64,000 nt of DNA from Conchiformibius kuhniae DSM 17694 (GCF_000428785.1 NZ_AUAP01000010.1:40427-104426), one strand, 5' to 3'; counted from the stretch's first letter, positions 25,718-34,087 are shown. Notes: generated by a model not told the origin, from the sequence alone. Made by a program: numbers and translations.

Positions 25718-26716
25718 TCAAATCGCCCCGATTTTATGCTTGTTCGCCTCAATCCACGCCCGCAATGCCTCCCGCGACATCCATTCGCGGTTGCTGTCGC
25801 TGGCATACACAAAACCTTCCGGCACTTTTTTGCCGTCTTTGATGCGCTCGGGCGAATCGTGCCAGCCGTTAATCGCGGGCAGGATTTTGAAATGTTCGGG
25901 ATATTCGTAGGTGTAGTGCGCGTCTTCCGCGCCTATCATTTGTTCGTGCAGTTTTTCACCCGGACGGATACCCACCGTTTCGCAACGGCATTCGGGCGCC
26001 ACCGCCGCCGCCAGTTCGGTAATCGTCATCGAGGGGATTTTTTTCACATACACTTCGCCGCCCACCATGTCGTCAAAAGCGTGCCACACCAGCTCCACGC
26101 CCTGTTCCAGCGAAATCATAAAACGGGTCATGCGCGGGTCGGTAACGGGCAGCACGCCCGTGTCGCGCAGGCTGATGAAAAACGGTATCACCGAGCCGCG
26201 CGAACCCATCACATTGCCGTAACGCACCACCGCAAAGCGCGTGCCGTGCTCGCCCGAATAGGCGTTGCCCGCCACAAACAGTTTGTCGGAAGCCAGCTTG
26301 GTCGCGCCGTAAAGATTGACGGGGCTGCTGGCTTTGTCGGTGGACAGGGCGACCACGCGCTTCACGCCTTTGTCGATGCAGGCGTCAATCACGTTCATCG
26401 CGCCGTTGATATTGGTTTTTACGCACTCAAAGGGATTGTATTCGGCGGTGGGGACGATTTTGGTGGCGGCGGCGTGGACAACGTAATCCACGCCGTCCAA
26501 AGCGCGGTAAAGCCGTTCGCGGTCGCGCACGTCGCCGATGAAAAAGCGTACCCGCGCATCGCCTTGAAAGTGTTTCGCCATTTCCCACTGTTTCATTTCA
26601 TCGCGGGAAAAGATGATGATTTTTTTCGGATTGTAGCGGGCGAGCGTCATCGGCACGAAAGTGTTGCCGAAAGAGCCGGTGCCGCCGGTAATCAAAATCA
26701 CGGATTGGGAAAGCAT
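25718..26716 (-). CDS. pseB: UDP-N-acetylglucosamine 4,6-dehydratase (inverting)
   Basis: First enzyme of pseudaminic acid synthesis: converts UDP-GlcNAc to the 4-keto-6-deoxy-L-arabino sugar using bound NADP. The 332-residue SDR protein shows the cofactor motif ITGGTGSFGNTF near residue 10, HAAATKIVPTAEYNPFEC, LSTDKASSPVNLYGATK (with the modified SDR triad) and RYGNVMGSRGSVIPFF. These separate PseB from retaining dehydratases. It is the most upstream gene of the minus-strand glycan locus and probably heads the transcript. Confidence 0.95.
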   Translation of the reverse strand: MLSQSVILITGGTGSFGNTFVPMTLARYNPKKIIIFSRDEMKQWEMAKHFQGDARVRFFIGDVRDRERLYRALDGVDYVVHAAATKIVPTAEYNPFECVKTNINGAMNVIDACIDKGVKRVVALSTDKASSPVNLYGATKLASDKLFVAGNAYSGEHGTRFAVVRYGNVMGSRGSVIPFFISLRDTGVLPVTDPRMTRFMISLEQGVELVWHAFDDMVGGEVYVKKIPSMTITELAAAVAPECRCETVGIRPGEKLHEQMIGAEDAHYTYEYPEHFKILPAINGWHDSPERIKDGKKVPEGFVYASDSNREWMSREALRAWIEANKHKIGAI

Positions 26717-26805
26717 GGTTGCGCCTTAATCAAAACAAATGTGCCATTATAGCAGGGCGTTTTTGCCCGCATCCGCACAAGACGGCACTTTTTGCCCCGT
26801 GGCAA

Positions 26806-26834
26806 TTGAAGCCTGTAGCAACATTGTGTAAGAT
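26806..26834 (+). promoter_or_regulatory. Sigma-70-type promoter for the ybjQ-M48-flotillin cluster
   Basis: TTGAAG is followed after 17 bases by TAAGAT, about 35 bases before the ATG of the first YbjQ-family gene, in the gap between divergent pseB and this cluster. Confidence 0.45.
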
Positions 26835-26869
26835 ACGGTTTGGTATTTGTTTTTTACAGGAGTAATGCC

Positions 26870-27184
26870 ATGCTGCTGAGCAATTTGGAACACATTCCCG
26901 ACCGCCGCATCGTCAAACATCTGGGCTTGGTGCAAGGCTCGACCGTCCGCGCCAAGCACGCGGGGCGCGATTTTATGGCGGGTTTGAAAAACCTTGTCGG
27001 CGGCGAGCTGAAAGGCTATACCGAGCTGCTGAACGAGTCGCGCGAACAGGCTTTGGAAAGAATGCAGGAACAGGCGCGGCAAATCGGCGCAAACGCGGTG
27101 ATTAATGTGCGTTTTTCCACCTCATCGGTGGCGGCGGGCGCATCGGAGATTTTCGCCTACGGCACGGCGGTGGTGTTGGAATAA
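26870..27184 (+). CDS. YbjQ-family protein (UPF0145, putative heavy-metal-binding domain)
   Basis: A compact 104-residue single-domain protein. Conserved segments are HLGLVQGSTVRAKHAGRDF, GELKGYTELLNESREQALER and GANAVINVRFSTS. YbjQ proteins form pentamers in known structures and have no established function; 'heavy-metal-binding' is only a database label. The start was chosen at the ATG seven bases after AGGAG. It begins a four-gene plus-strand cluster with a second YbjQ protein, an M48 peptidase and a flotillin. Confidence 0.9.
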   Translation: MLLSNLEHIPDRRIVKHLGLVQGSTVRAKHAGRDFMAGLKNLVGGELKGYTELLNESREQALERMQEQARQIGANAVINVRFSTSSVAAGASEIFAYGTAVVLE

Positions 27185-27194
27185 GGGGGCAGTC

Positions 27195-27707
27195 ATGTCA
27201 GAAACCATTATGCTCATAACGGGTATCTTTTTGCCCTATTTATTGCCCGTGCTGCTGTTGGCGGTGGCGTTTGTTTTCGGCAGCCGCGCCGAGAAAAAAC
27301 ACTATGCCGGTATTTTGGCGCGGGAAGACGCGTTGCGTCATATTATGGTGTTGTCGGTGAAACGCCCGCCCAAATCGTTTGCGGAACAACGCTTGGTGAT
27401 GGGCAGCGTGGTGGTGTCCAGCGATTATTTCACGCGCCTGCTGGCGTGGTTTCGCAATATTTTCGGCGGCAATGTGCGCGGCTACGAAACCTTGCTCGAC
27501 CGCGCCCGCCGCGAAGCGGTGTTGCGGATGAAGGCGCAAGCGGACGAACTCGGCGCGGAGATGATTTTAAACATGAAGTTTGAAACGTCCACTTTGGGTA
27601 ATATTCATGTTCCGCAGCAATCCTCTGCTTTGGGAACGGTGGAGGTGCTGGCATACGGCACGGCGGGAAAGTTGCGAAAGCCCAATCATGCCCGACCCGA
27701 AGTTTGA
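27195..27707 (+). CDS. YbjQ-family protein with N-terminal membrane segment
   Basis: The 170-residue protein starts with a hydrophobic helix (ITGIFLPYLLPVLLLAVAFV), so the domain is membrane-anchored. The following YbjQ domain shows NIFGGNVRGYETLLDRARRE and GAEMILNMKFETSTLG, and ends VEVLAYGTAGKL. It thus pairs with the soluble YbjQ protein ten bases upstream. Its 3' end overlaps the start of the M48 peptidase gene by 20 bases, which indicates tight cotranscription. Function unknown. Confidence 0.88.
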   Translation: MSETIMLITGIFLPYLLPVLLLAVAFVFGSRAEKKHYAGILAREDALRHIMVLSVKRPPKSFAEQRLVMGSVVVSSDYFTRLLAWFRNIFGGNVRGYETLLDRARREAVLRMKAQADELGAEMILNMKFETSTLGNIHVPQQSSALGTVEVLAYGTAGKLRKPNHARPEV

Positions 27708-28521
27708 CGAAAGCCGTAATCCGAACATTCCGCCTGCCGGTTACCGCGTGCGCGAGTTGCGGCAGATGCTGGTGTATCTCACCGTTAGTGTGGCGGTGCT
27801 GTGGCTGTTGGTGGAAGGTGCGGTGCGCGTGTTGCCGTATGCCCTCAGCTTGGAGCGGGAGCGGCAATGGTTTGCCTTTGTCGGGGATTTGATTGAAAGC
27901 GGTGATGACACGCGCAGCGATGCCGCTTTGCAAACGCTGGCGGACGATTTGGCACGGCGCATGGATTTGCCTGCGGGCAGCGTGCGCGTGTACCGCAGCG
28001 ATGACGATACGGTAAACGCTTTTGCCACATTCGGCGGGCATATCGTGCTGTATCAGGGTTTGCTGGACAAGCTGCCTGACGAAGAAAGCGTTGCCGCCGT
28101 GCTGGCGCACGAAATCGCCCACGTCAAACACCGCGACCCTTTGCGCGGCGCATCGCGCGGGCTGCTGTTCGCGCTCATCAGCACGGCGGCAACGGGCGGG
28201 CAGGGCAATCCCGAGTGGCTGATTGGTTTGGAAAATCTGCGTTACAGCCGCAGTTTGGAAGAAGCGGCGGACGCGGCGGCGGTGGCGGCGGTGCAATCGC
28301 GTTACGGCGATGTCGGCGGCGCAGCACGGCTGTTTGCCGTGTTTGCAAACGTGGAGCGCGAACACGGACACGACCACACCCCGCAATGGGCGCAAAGCCA
28401 CCCCGACACCGCCGCCCGCCGCGCACACGTCCGCGCCCTTGCCGCCGACAACGGTTGGCACGCCGCCCCTTCCGCACACCCCAATATTTGGCGCACGCCC
28501 GCGCCCACGAAAGGAGACTGA
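27688..28521 (+). CDS. M48-family membrane metallopeptidase
   Basis: Zinc peptidase of 277 residues. A hydrophobic segment (LVYLTVSVAVLWLLVEGAV) anchors it near the N terminus. The zinc motif HEIAH is at residues 141-145 within LAHEIAHVKHRDPL, and the third ligand is probably in SRSLEEAADAAAV. The C-terminal SHPDTAARRAHVRAL stretch is common to HtpX/Oma1-type M48 enzymes. It lacks the four membrane helices of HtpX, so it is closer to the Oma1/YcaL kind. It overlaps the membrane-bound YbjQ gene and ends three bases before the flotillin gene, hinting at a joint role in membrane-protein quality control. Confidence 0.9.
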   Translation: MPDPKFDESRNPNIPPAGYRVRELRQMLVYLTVSVAVLWLLVEGAVRVLPYALSLERERQWFAFVGDLIESGDDTRSDAALQTLADDLARRMDLPAGSVRVYRSDDDTVNAFATFGGHIVLYQGLLDKLPDEESVAAVLAHEIAHVKHRDPLRGASRGLLFALISTAATGGQGNPEWLIGLENLRYSRSLEEAADAAAVAAVQSRYGDVGGAARLFAVFANVEREHGHDHTPQWAQSHPDTAARRAHVRALAADNGWHAAPSAHPNIWRTPAPTKGD

Positions 28522-28523
28522 AT

Positions 28524-30230
28524 ATGGACGGATTTTTTATCGGCTTGCTGCTGTTTGTGCTGGGTGTTTTGGCGGCACTGGGCATCGGTTTCAAGAAATT
28601 CTACCGCCATGCCAACAAAGAAACTTCGCTGGTACGCACGGGCTTGGGCGGTGAAAAAATCGTGATTAGCGGCGGCGTGATTGTGCTGCCGATTTTTCAT
28701 CAGGCGATGGAAATCAATATGCAAACCATCACCTTGGAAATCTCCTGCGAGGAAACCGAATCCCTGCTCACCCGCGACCACATGCGCATCGACCTTGTGG
28801 CGCAATTTTTCGTGCGCGTGCGCCCCGGCGAGGTCGGCATCGAAACCGCAGCACAAACGCTCGGCACGCGCACCCACGACCGCAACGCCCTGAAAGAAGT
28901 GTTGGAAGGCAAGCTCATCAATGCCTTACGCGCCATCGCCGCCAAAATGGACATGGAAGAGCTGCACAGCAAGCGCCTTGAGTTTATCCGCGACGTTCAT
29001 GCCTACTTGAAAGAAGAACTGGACAAAACCGGCTTGGATTTGGAAAACATCGCCATCACCCATCTGAACCAAACCGACAAGGAATTTTTCAACATCAACA
29101 ACGCATTTGACGCGCAAGGTTTGACCCGCTTGACCGAAATGGTGGAATTGCACAAAAAAAAGCAAAACGATGCCGAACAGGACAGCGCGTTTGCACGCAC
29201 CCAGAAAAACCTGCAAACCGAACGCGACCAGCAATACGCGCAAATGGCACAAGAACTTGACCTTGCCGTCCGCCGTGCCGAACAGGCCGCCGCCATTGCC
29301 GAAGAAGAAGCCGCCAAAGAACGCGAAGCTGAAGAAGCCCGCATCGCCGCCCGCCGCGAAGTGGAATTGGCACGCATCGCCGCCGAGCGCGACATCGAAA
29401 ACGAGCGCATCCGCAAAACCCAAGCCGTAGAATTGGCAGAGCAGGAACGCACCATCGCCATCGCGGAAAAATCCCGTGCCGAATCCGAAGCCAAAGCCGC
29501 CGCCGAAAAATCGCGCGCCGAAGCCGTGCGCGAGGAAGAGGGCGTGATTACCGTGCGCGAAACCGAACGCGCCGAGCGCAGCAAAGCCATTGAATTGATT
29601 GCTGCCGAAGAAGCCGCGCAAAAAGAAGCGATTGCGGTTACCGTGTCTGCCGAAGCGGAGAAACAGGCGGCGCTCGACCGCGCCGAAGCCGCCCGCATCG
29701 CCGCACAGGGCGAAACCGATGCCAAAATCCTGCTGGCGCAGGCGCAGGAAAAACAATATCAGGTGGAGGCGGAAGGCACCCGCGCCGTGAACGAAGCCGC
29801 CAACGCGCTGTCGGACGAGCAAATCGCCATGCAAATCCGTTTGGCATTGCTCAAGCGTTTGCCCGACATTATCCGCGAGTCCGTCCGTCCGATGGAAAAC
29901 ATTGACGATATTAAGATTTTGCAGGTAAACGGCTTGGGCGGTTTCGGCGGAACGTCCGGCAGCCCGAAAGACGGCGGGCATGCCGACAATCTTGCCGACC
30001 AAATGGTCAACAGCGCCCTGCGTTATCGCGGCCAAGCCCCGCTTGTGGACAGTCTGCTTAAGGAAATCGGTTTGGACGGCAGCAATATCAACGGCTTGAC
30101 ACAAGGTCTGCACCACAGTGTGCGCCAAGCGGCAGAAGCCTTGCAGGGGGAAACACCCGCCCTGCCCGCCGCCGAAACCGTAACGGCTGCGGACGATGTG
30201 TCCGCACACGCAGACGCGCCGCAACATTAA
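28524..30230 (+). CDS. Flotillin-like SPFH protein (YqiK family)
   Basis: The protein is 568 residues. One N-terminal membrane segment (FIGLLLFVLGVLAALGIGF) is followed by an SPFH domain with SLVRTGLGGEKIVISGG and LPIFHQAMEINMQTITLE. Residues about 200-430 form a long Ala/Glu/Arg-rich coiled coil (repeats such as EEAAKEREAEEARIAARREV). A C-terminal oligomerisation tail contains SVRPMENIDDIKILQVNG. Flotillins scaffold membrane microdomains and act with peptidases. AAAGGAG precedes the ATG. The adjoining M48 peptidase gene is a plausible partner. Standard NfeD is absent, so it differs from the usual flotillin-NfeD pairing. Confidence 0.93.
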   Translation: MDGFFIGLLLFVLGVLAALGIGFKKFYRHANKETSLVRTGLGGEKIVISGGVIVLPIFHQAMEINMQTITLEISCEETESLLTRDHMRIDLVAQFFVRVRPGEVGIETAAQTLGTRTHDRNALKEVLEGKLINALRAIAAKMDMEELHSKRLEFIRDVHAYLKEELDKTGLDLENIAITHLNQTDKEFFNINNAFDAQGLTRLTEMVELHKKKQNDAEQDSAFARTQKNLQTERDQQYAQMAQELDLAVRRAEQAAAIAEEEAAKEREAEEARIAARREVELARIAAERDIENERIRKTQAVELAEQERTIAIAEKSRAESEAKAAAEKSRAEAVREEEGVITVRETERAERSKAIELIAAEEAAQKEAIAVTVSAEAEKQAALDRAEAARIAAQGETDAKILLAQAQEKQYQVEAEGTRAVNEAANALSDEQIAMQIRLALLKRLPDIIRESVRPMENIDDIKILQVNGLGGFGGTSGSPKDGGHADNLADQMVNSALRYRGQAPLVDSLLKEIGLDGSNINGLTQGLHHSVRQAAEALQGETPALPAAETVTAADDVSAHADAPQH

Positions 30231-30266
30231 ACGCTATAATTGCCCTTTTTTTCCCGTCAAACACCC

Positions 30267-31061
30267 ATGCCCCATCCCTACCGCCGCCAACAACACTACC
30301 GCCGCGCCCTGCCTGAAGTGGGCATCAGCGAAAACGGCAACATCCGTTCCCTGCATCTTGGCACGCCCACCGTGCAAAGCGCGATGAATTTGGACAATCC
30401 GCCCGAACTGGTGCTGTCGTACAGCCGCGCGATGATGGCGTGGCTGCTGTTTGCCGAACAGCCGCCCGCGCACATCACCCAAATCGGCTTGGGCGGCGGC
30501 AGTTTTGCGCGTTGGCTGGCGGAATACCTGCCCGACACGCGCCAGACGGCGGTGGACGTCAATCCGCAGGTGATTACGGTTGCCCGCGCCATGTTTGTCT
30601 TGCCGCCCGAAGGCGGAACCTTTGAAATCATTGAAGCGGACGGCGCGGAATACGTCAAAACCCTGCGCGGCGGCACCGATGTGATTTTGACGGACGGCTT
30701 TGACGGCGAACAAATCATCGATGCTTTGGTGTCGGACGAATATTTTGCCGACTGCCGCCGCGCATTGAGCCGGCACGGGATTTTCGTAACCAATTGGTGG
30801 CAGGGCGACAAACGTTATCCGCAGTTTTGCGCCCGTTTGCGCGAGGCGTTTGATGGGCGCGTGTTGGCATTGCCCGCCGAAACACACGGCAATGCGGCGG
30901 TGTTGGCGTTTCAAACCGCGCCCGTGCTGCTCACCGACACGCTGAAAAAACGCGCCGATGCGCTGTCGGCACAATACGGCTTGGATTTCAAATGCATGCT
31001 TGCCGATTTGAAAGCCGAAAACGGTTGCAACGGGCGCAGTTTGCGTTTTCAGGCAGCCTGA
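30267..31061 (+). CDS. Spermidine synthase-like methyltransferase-fold protein
   Basis: The 264-residue protein has the Rossmann-type fold of polyamine synthases: ITQIGLGGGSFARWLAEYLP (the nucleotide-cofactor loop), TAVDVNPQVITVAR, FEIIEADGAEYVK and DVILTDGFDGEQI. The usual aminopropyltransferase gatekeeper residues are not evident, so spermidine formation is not assured; similar proteins are annotated as 'spermidine synthase' in Neisseriaceae. The start was placed at the ATG of MPHPYRRQQHYRR. The gene ends in RFQAA formed by an uptake sequence. A TATAAT lies just upstream at 30235. Confidence 0.75.
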   Translation: MPHPYRRQQHYRRALPEVGISENGNIRSLHLGTPTVQSAMNLDNPPELVLSYSRAMMAWLLFAEQPPAHITQIGLGGGSFARWLAEYLPDTRQTAVDVNPQVITVARAMFVLPPEGGTFEIIEADGAEYVKTLRGGTDVILTDGFDGEQIIDALVSDEYFADCRRALSRHGIFVTNWWQGDKRYPQFCARLREAFDGRVLALPAETHGNAAVLAFQTAPVLLTDTLKKRADALSAQYGLDFKCMLADLKAENGCNGRSLRFQAA

Positions 31062-31062
31062 A
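31048..31062. repeat. DNA uptake sequence at the end of the spermidine-synthase-like gene
   Basis: TTCAGGCAGCCTGAA; encodes FQAA and the stop in plus orientation. Confidence 0.85.
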
Positions 31063-31078
31063 AAAATACCGCTTCAGT

Positions 31079-31108
31079 CCCCTCCCGTTTACGGGGGAGA
31101 GCTGGGGC
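31079..31108. repeat. GC-rich palindromic repeat, single degenerate copy
   Basis: CCTCCCGTTTACGGGGGAG followed by AGCTGGGG matches the unit inserted in pseG and the pair upstream of pseF. It lies directly after the uptake sequence that ends the preceding gene. Confidence 0.6.
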
Positions 31109-31138
31109 AAATCCCATTTTCTTTTGAAAAACAAAGCG

Positions 31139-31298
31139 CATGCCGTCATTTAAATTTTTCTACTGAAAATCAGTGTAATAAATAAAATACCGTCATTCCC
31201 GCGCAGGCGGGAATCCAACAATAAATTCAAACAAACTTTGATAAAACATCGTTTGCCAAGCATCGGGCAGTGGATTCCTGCCTGCGCGGGAATGACGG
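31139..31298. repeat. dRS3-containing intergenic element, copy 2
   Basis: The left end reads GCCGTCATTTAAATTTTTC then ACTGAAAATCAGTGT. Two facing ATTCCCGC/GCGGGAAT palindromes enclose a spacer with TTTGATAAAACATCG, shared with other copies. The right terminus is not recognisable. Together with the preceding short repeat it occupies the whole 330-base gap before panB. Confidence 0.75.
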
Positions 31299-31389
31299 CG
31301 GTTGGGATTTTTTCGTCTGCGTACGAATTGAAAAAACCGTTTCCCCCACCATCTACCCCGCTTGAAAAATCCTTTTGCGAAAGCCCCCG

Positions 31390-32181
31390 ATGATTACCGT
31401 CAATACCCTCCGCCAAATGAAAGCGCAAGGCGACAAAATCGCCATGCTCACTTGCTACGAAGCCGCCACCGCCGCCCTGCTCAACCGCGCCAAAGTGGAC
31501 GTATTGCTGGTGGGCGATTCGCTGGGCATGGTGGTGCAGGGACACGCGTCCACCCTGCCCGTGTCGCTCGCCGACATGTGCTACCACACCGCCGCCGTGT
31601 CGCGCGGCAACGGCAACGCCCTGATTGTGGCGGACTTGCCTTTCGGCAGCTACCAGCAAGGGCGCAAACAGGCATTCGCCGCCGCCGCCGAACTGATGGC
31701 GGCGGGCGCACACATGGTCAAGCTCGAAGGCGGCGCACTGATGGCAGACACCACCGAATTTTTGCAACTGCGCGGCATTCCCGTGTGCGCCCACATCGGT
31801 TTGACCCCGCAATCGGTACACGCGTTCGGCGGCTACAAAGTGCAGGGCAAGGGCGACATCGCCGCCGCCGCGCTGCTGGAAGACGCACGCGCCCACGATG
31901 CGGCGGGTGCGGCGATGGTGCTGATGGAATGCGTTCCCGCCGCGCTGGGCAAACGCGTTACCGAAGCCGTGTCCTGCCCCACCATCGGCATCGGCGCGGG
32001 TGCGGATTGCGATGGTCAGGTGTTGGTGTGGCACGACATGCTCGGCGTGTTCCCGAAGCCCGCCAAATTCGTCAAAAATTTCCTGATGGGGCAAAACAGC
32101 CTGCAAGACGCGGCGGCAGCGTATGTCCGTGCGGTGAAAGATGGCAGCTTTCCGGCGGCGGAACACGGCTTTGCCGAGTAG
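31390..32181 (+). CDS. panB: 3-methyl-2-oxobutanoate hydroxymethyltransferase
   Basis: First step of pantothenate synthesis: transfers a hydroxymethyl group from methylene-tetrahydrofolate to 2-oxoisovalerate, giving ketopantoate. The protein is 263 residues. LTCYEAATAALLNRAKVDVL, VGDSLGMVVQGHASTLPV (metal- and substrate-binding), GAHMVKLEGG, GLTPQSVHAFGGYKVQGK and PTIGIGAGADCDGQVLVWHD are all family signatures. The start at MITVNTLRQ matches the family; the ribosome-binding site is weak. panC is not adjacent. An Asp/Glu racemase-family gene follows at 10 bases. Confidence 0.96.
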   Translation: MITVNTLRQMKAQGDKIAMLTCYEAATAALLNRAKVDVLLVGDSLGMVVQGHASTLPVSLADMCYHTAAVSRGNGNALIVADLPFGSYQQGRKQAFAAAAELMAAGAHMVKLEGGALMADTTEFLQLRGIPVCAHIGLTPQSVHAFGGYKVQGKGDIAAAALLEDARAHDAAGAAMVLMECVPAALGKRVTEAVSCPTIGIGAGADCDGQVLVWHDMLGVFPKPAKFVKNFLMGQNSLQDAAAAYVRAVKDGSFPAAEHGFAE

Positions 32182-32191
32182 GAGACGGCGC

Positions 32192-32941
32192 ATGCGTACC
32201 ATCGGCATCATCGGCGGCATGAGTCCTGAAAGCACCGCGTGCTACTACCGCGACATCAACCGCATCGTCAATCAAACCAAAGGCGGCAACCACAGCGCAC
32301 CGCTCATCTTGTACAGCGTTGAATTTCAAGCCATTGCCGAACAACAAAAAAACGGCGACTGGCAAGCCGCAGCCGCCACACTTGCCCGCGCCGCCCGCAT
32401 CTTGCAGCAGGCAGGCGCACAAGCCTTGGTGCTGGCAACCAACACCATGCACAAAGTCGCCCCGCAAATCGAAGCGGCGGCAGACATTCCCCTGCTGCAC
32501 ATTCTCGATGCCGCCGCCGCAGCCCTGCACCGTCAAGGCATCAGCCGCGCCGCCGTATTGGGCACGCGCTTCACCATGCAGGCAAACGGCTTTTATGCCG
32601 AAGGTTTGCGCCAACGCGGCATTGACGCGCTCATGCCCGCTCCCGCCGACCAAGACGACATCCACCGCATCATTTTCCAAGAACTGTGCGTGGGCGACAT
32701 CCGTCCGCAAAGCCGCGAGCGTTACCGCGACATCATCGCCCGCTTGCGGCAAAACGGCGCGGAAGGCGTGATTTTGGGCTGCACCGAAATCGGACTGCTG
32801 CTACAGCCGCACGATTGCCCCCTGCCCCTGTTCGACACCGCCGCCCTGCACGCGCAAGCGGCTGCCGAATTTGTGTTGGCGCAAGATGCCAATCTTCACT
32901 GTTTCAACGCACATAAAGCACCGCCCCATGCCTTGCCCTGA
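32192..32941 (+). CDS. Aspartate/glutamate racemase-family protein
   Basis: The 249-residue protein belongs to the cofactor-independent Asp/Glu racemase superfamily. The N terminus is RTIGIIGGMSPESTACYYRD. The first catalytic cysteine is replaced or shifted: the segment LVLATNTMHKVAPQIE has Thr where many members have CNT, as in YgeA/RacX-type proteins. The second cysteine motif ILGCTEIGLLL is present. Racemase activity is therefore uncertain. GGAG stands nine bases before the ATG. The last eleven residues (NAHKAPPHALP) come from an intergenic-type repeat, so the native C terminus was probably displaced. Confidence 0.85.
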   Translation: MRTIGIIGGMSPESTACYYRDINRIVNQTKGGNHSAPLILYSVEFQAIAEQQKNGDWQAAAATLARAARILQQAGAQALVLATNTMHKVAPQIEAAADIPLLHILDAAAAALHRQGISRAAVLGTRFTMQANGFYAEGLRQRGIDALMPAPADQDDIHRIIFQELCVGDIRPQSRERYRDIIARLRQNGAEGVILGCTEIGLLLQPHDCPLPLFDTAALHAQAAAEFVLAQDANLHCFNAHKAPPHALP

Positions 32942-32980
32942 TGCGGATGGCGTTACGCCCCGCCCGAAAGGAATTTTGAT
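32903..32980. repeat. Repeat shared with the region upstream of ksgA, copy A
   Basis: GTTTCAACGCACATAAAGC, then CCCCATGCCTTGCCCT, then a CGGATGGCGTTAC stretch, closely match 39750-39830. The copy supplies the end of the racemase-family gene and runs to the rmpM terminator. Confidence 0.65.
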
Positions 32981-33015
32981 AAAAAAACCGCTTCCGATGA
33001 TGTTGTCGGAAGCGG
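32980..33015 (-). terminator. Intrinsic terminator of rmpM
   Basis: On the minus strand CCGCTTCCGA and TCGGAAGCGG form a perfect ten-base stem with an eight-base loop, followed by a run of seven T. It lies 23 bases after the rmpM stop and faces the racemase-family gene. Confidence 0.9.
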
Positions 33016-33037
33016 CTGCTTGCACATACTCTGCCGG

Positions 33038-33694
33038 TTATTGGGTAACGACAGATTGGATACGCACGTCCACGCGGCGGTCGGGTTCGATACACGCAAT
33101 CAGTGCCGAACGTTTTTTCGCTTTGGACACTTTTTTGCCCAAACGCGCCACTTCCGCTTGGCAAGATGCGGTCATGCGGGCTTGGCTTTCGCCGTAGCCG
33201 ATGGCGGAAATCTTGGCTGCGGGCACGCCACGGTTCACCAAGTAGTTGGCAACCACGTTGGCACGACGCTCGGACAGGGCTTGGTTGTAGGCATCTGCGC
33301 CCATAAAGTCGGTATGGCCTTCCACACGCGCGCGCACCACTTTGGCATCAGACAGCTGCGCCGCCAAAGAGTTGAGCGAATCCACAGCTTGCGGACGCAA
33401 GGTATCTTTGTCGAAGCCGAACAGGAAGTTGGAAGAGAAAGTAACCACTTTTTCTTCGGGTTCGCGCTGAACGGGCGGGGGCGGCGGAGGAGGCGGCGGT
33501 GTGGGGGCGGCAGCATCGCCACATTCTGCCAAGCCTTCGGTGGATTTGTTCAGATAGTTGTTTTCCCAGCATTCGCCGTAGCTGTTGCGGACAACTTCGC
33601 CGCTTTGCTCGCTGACGGTATAACCGTTGGCCGACACGCCTGCAGAAGCAAGCAGGGCGAGCATCATGGCGCTTAATTTAAGCTGTTTGGTCAT
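33038..33694 (-). CDS. rmpM: OmpA-family peptidoglycan-associated outer-membrane protein (class 4/RmpM)
   Basis: Neisserial class 4 outer-membrane protein, which tethers porins and TonB-dependent receptors to peptidoglycan. The 218-residue protein has a signal peptide (LKLSAMMLALLASAGVSANG), a short mature N terminus, a proline run (PTPPPPPPPPPVQ) as a linker, and a C-terminal OmpA domain with LFGFDKDTLRPQAVDSLN, VEGHTDFMGADAYNQALSE and IGYGESQA. There is no N-terminal beta-barrel. A strong promoter and intrinsic terminator make it a single-gene unit. Confidence 0.95.
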   Translation of the reverse strand: MTKQLKLSAMMLALLASAGVSANGYTVSEQSGEVVRNSYGECWENNYLNKSTEGLAECGDAAAPTPPPPPPPPPVQREPEEKVVTFSSNFLFGFDKDTLRPQAVDSLNSLAAQLSDAKVVRARVEGHTDFMGADAYNQALSERRANVVANYLVNRGVPAAKISAIGYGESQARMTASCQAEVARLGKKVSKAKKRSALIACIEPDRRVDVRIQSVVTQ

Positions 33695-33819
33695 GTTATT
33701 CCCTCATCAAAAAAATTTGGCAGAAAGCGCGGTAGGGCTGTGTGGGCGTGTTCTGCCGGCTTGCGGTATTCAGGCAGACCGCAAGCGTTATGCGGCGGAA
33801 ACCTGAATTTTTCGGGGTT

Positions 33820-33849
33820 ACTATAAAGAAAACAGGCGGTTTCTGTCAA
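33820..33849 (-). promoter_or_regulatory. Strong sigma-70-type promoter of rmpM
   Basis: A perfect TTGACA is followed after 18 bases by TATAGT on the minus strand, about 125 bases before the rmpM start. The long untranslated leader agrees with an abundant outer-membrane protein. Downstream toward cysB, a TATAAT at 33914 may serve the opposite strand. Confidence 0.7.
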
Positions 33850-34087
33850 TAGAAAATACCGCCGCACCGTTTGGCTTATAGATTGCAGCATTATACCTAA
33901 ATATTTGGCATGATATAATATTCAGGCGGTTTTTCGGGCGTTTTTTTTTCTTGCGGTTGTGTAAAAACAACAAACCCGCCGCCTTTGCTTTTTGCTTGGG
34001 GCGTGATACATTGTGCCGTTTGCCCCGCCAAGCATGCCAATCGGGGGGCGCAAACCAAAACGGTGTTTTTGCGGCAAGGAAACGGTG

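Noticed and set aside
28926..30227. Minus-strand open frame opposite the flotillin gene
   Set aside because: Phe/Gly-rich sequence is the antisense of the Ala/Glu coiled coil; no family resemblance.
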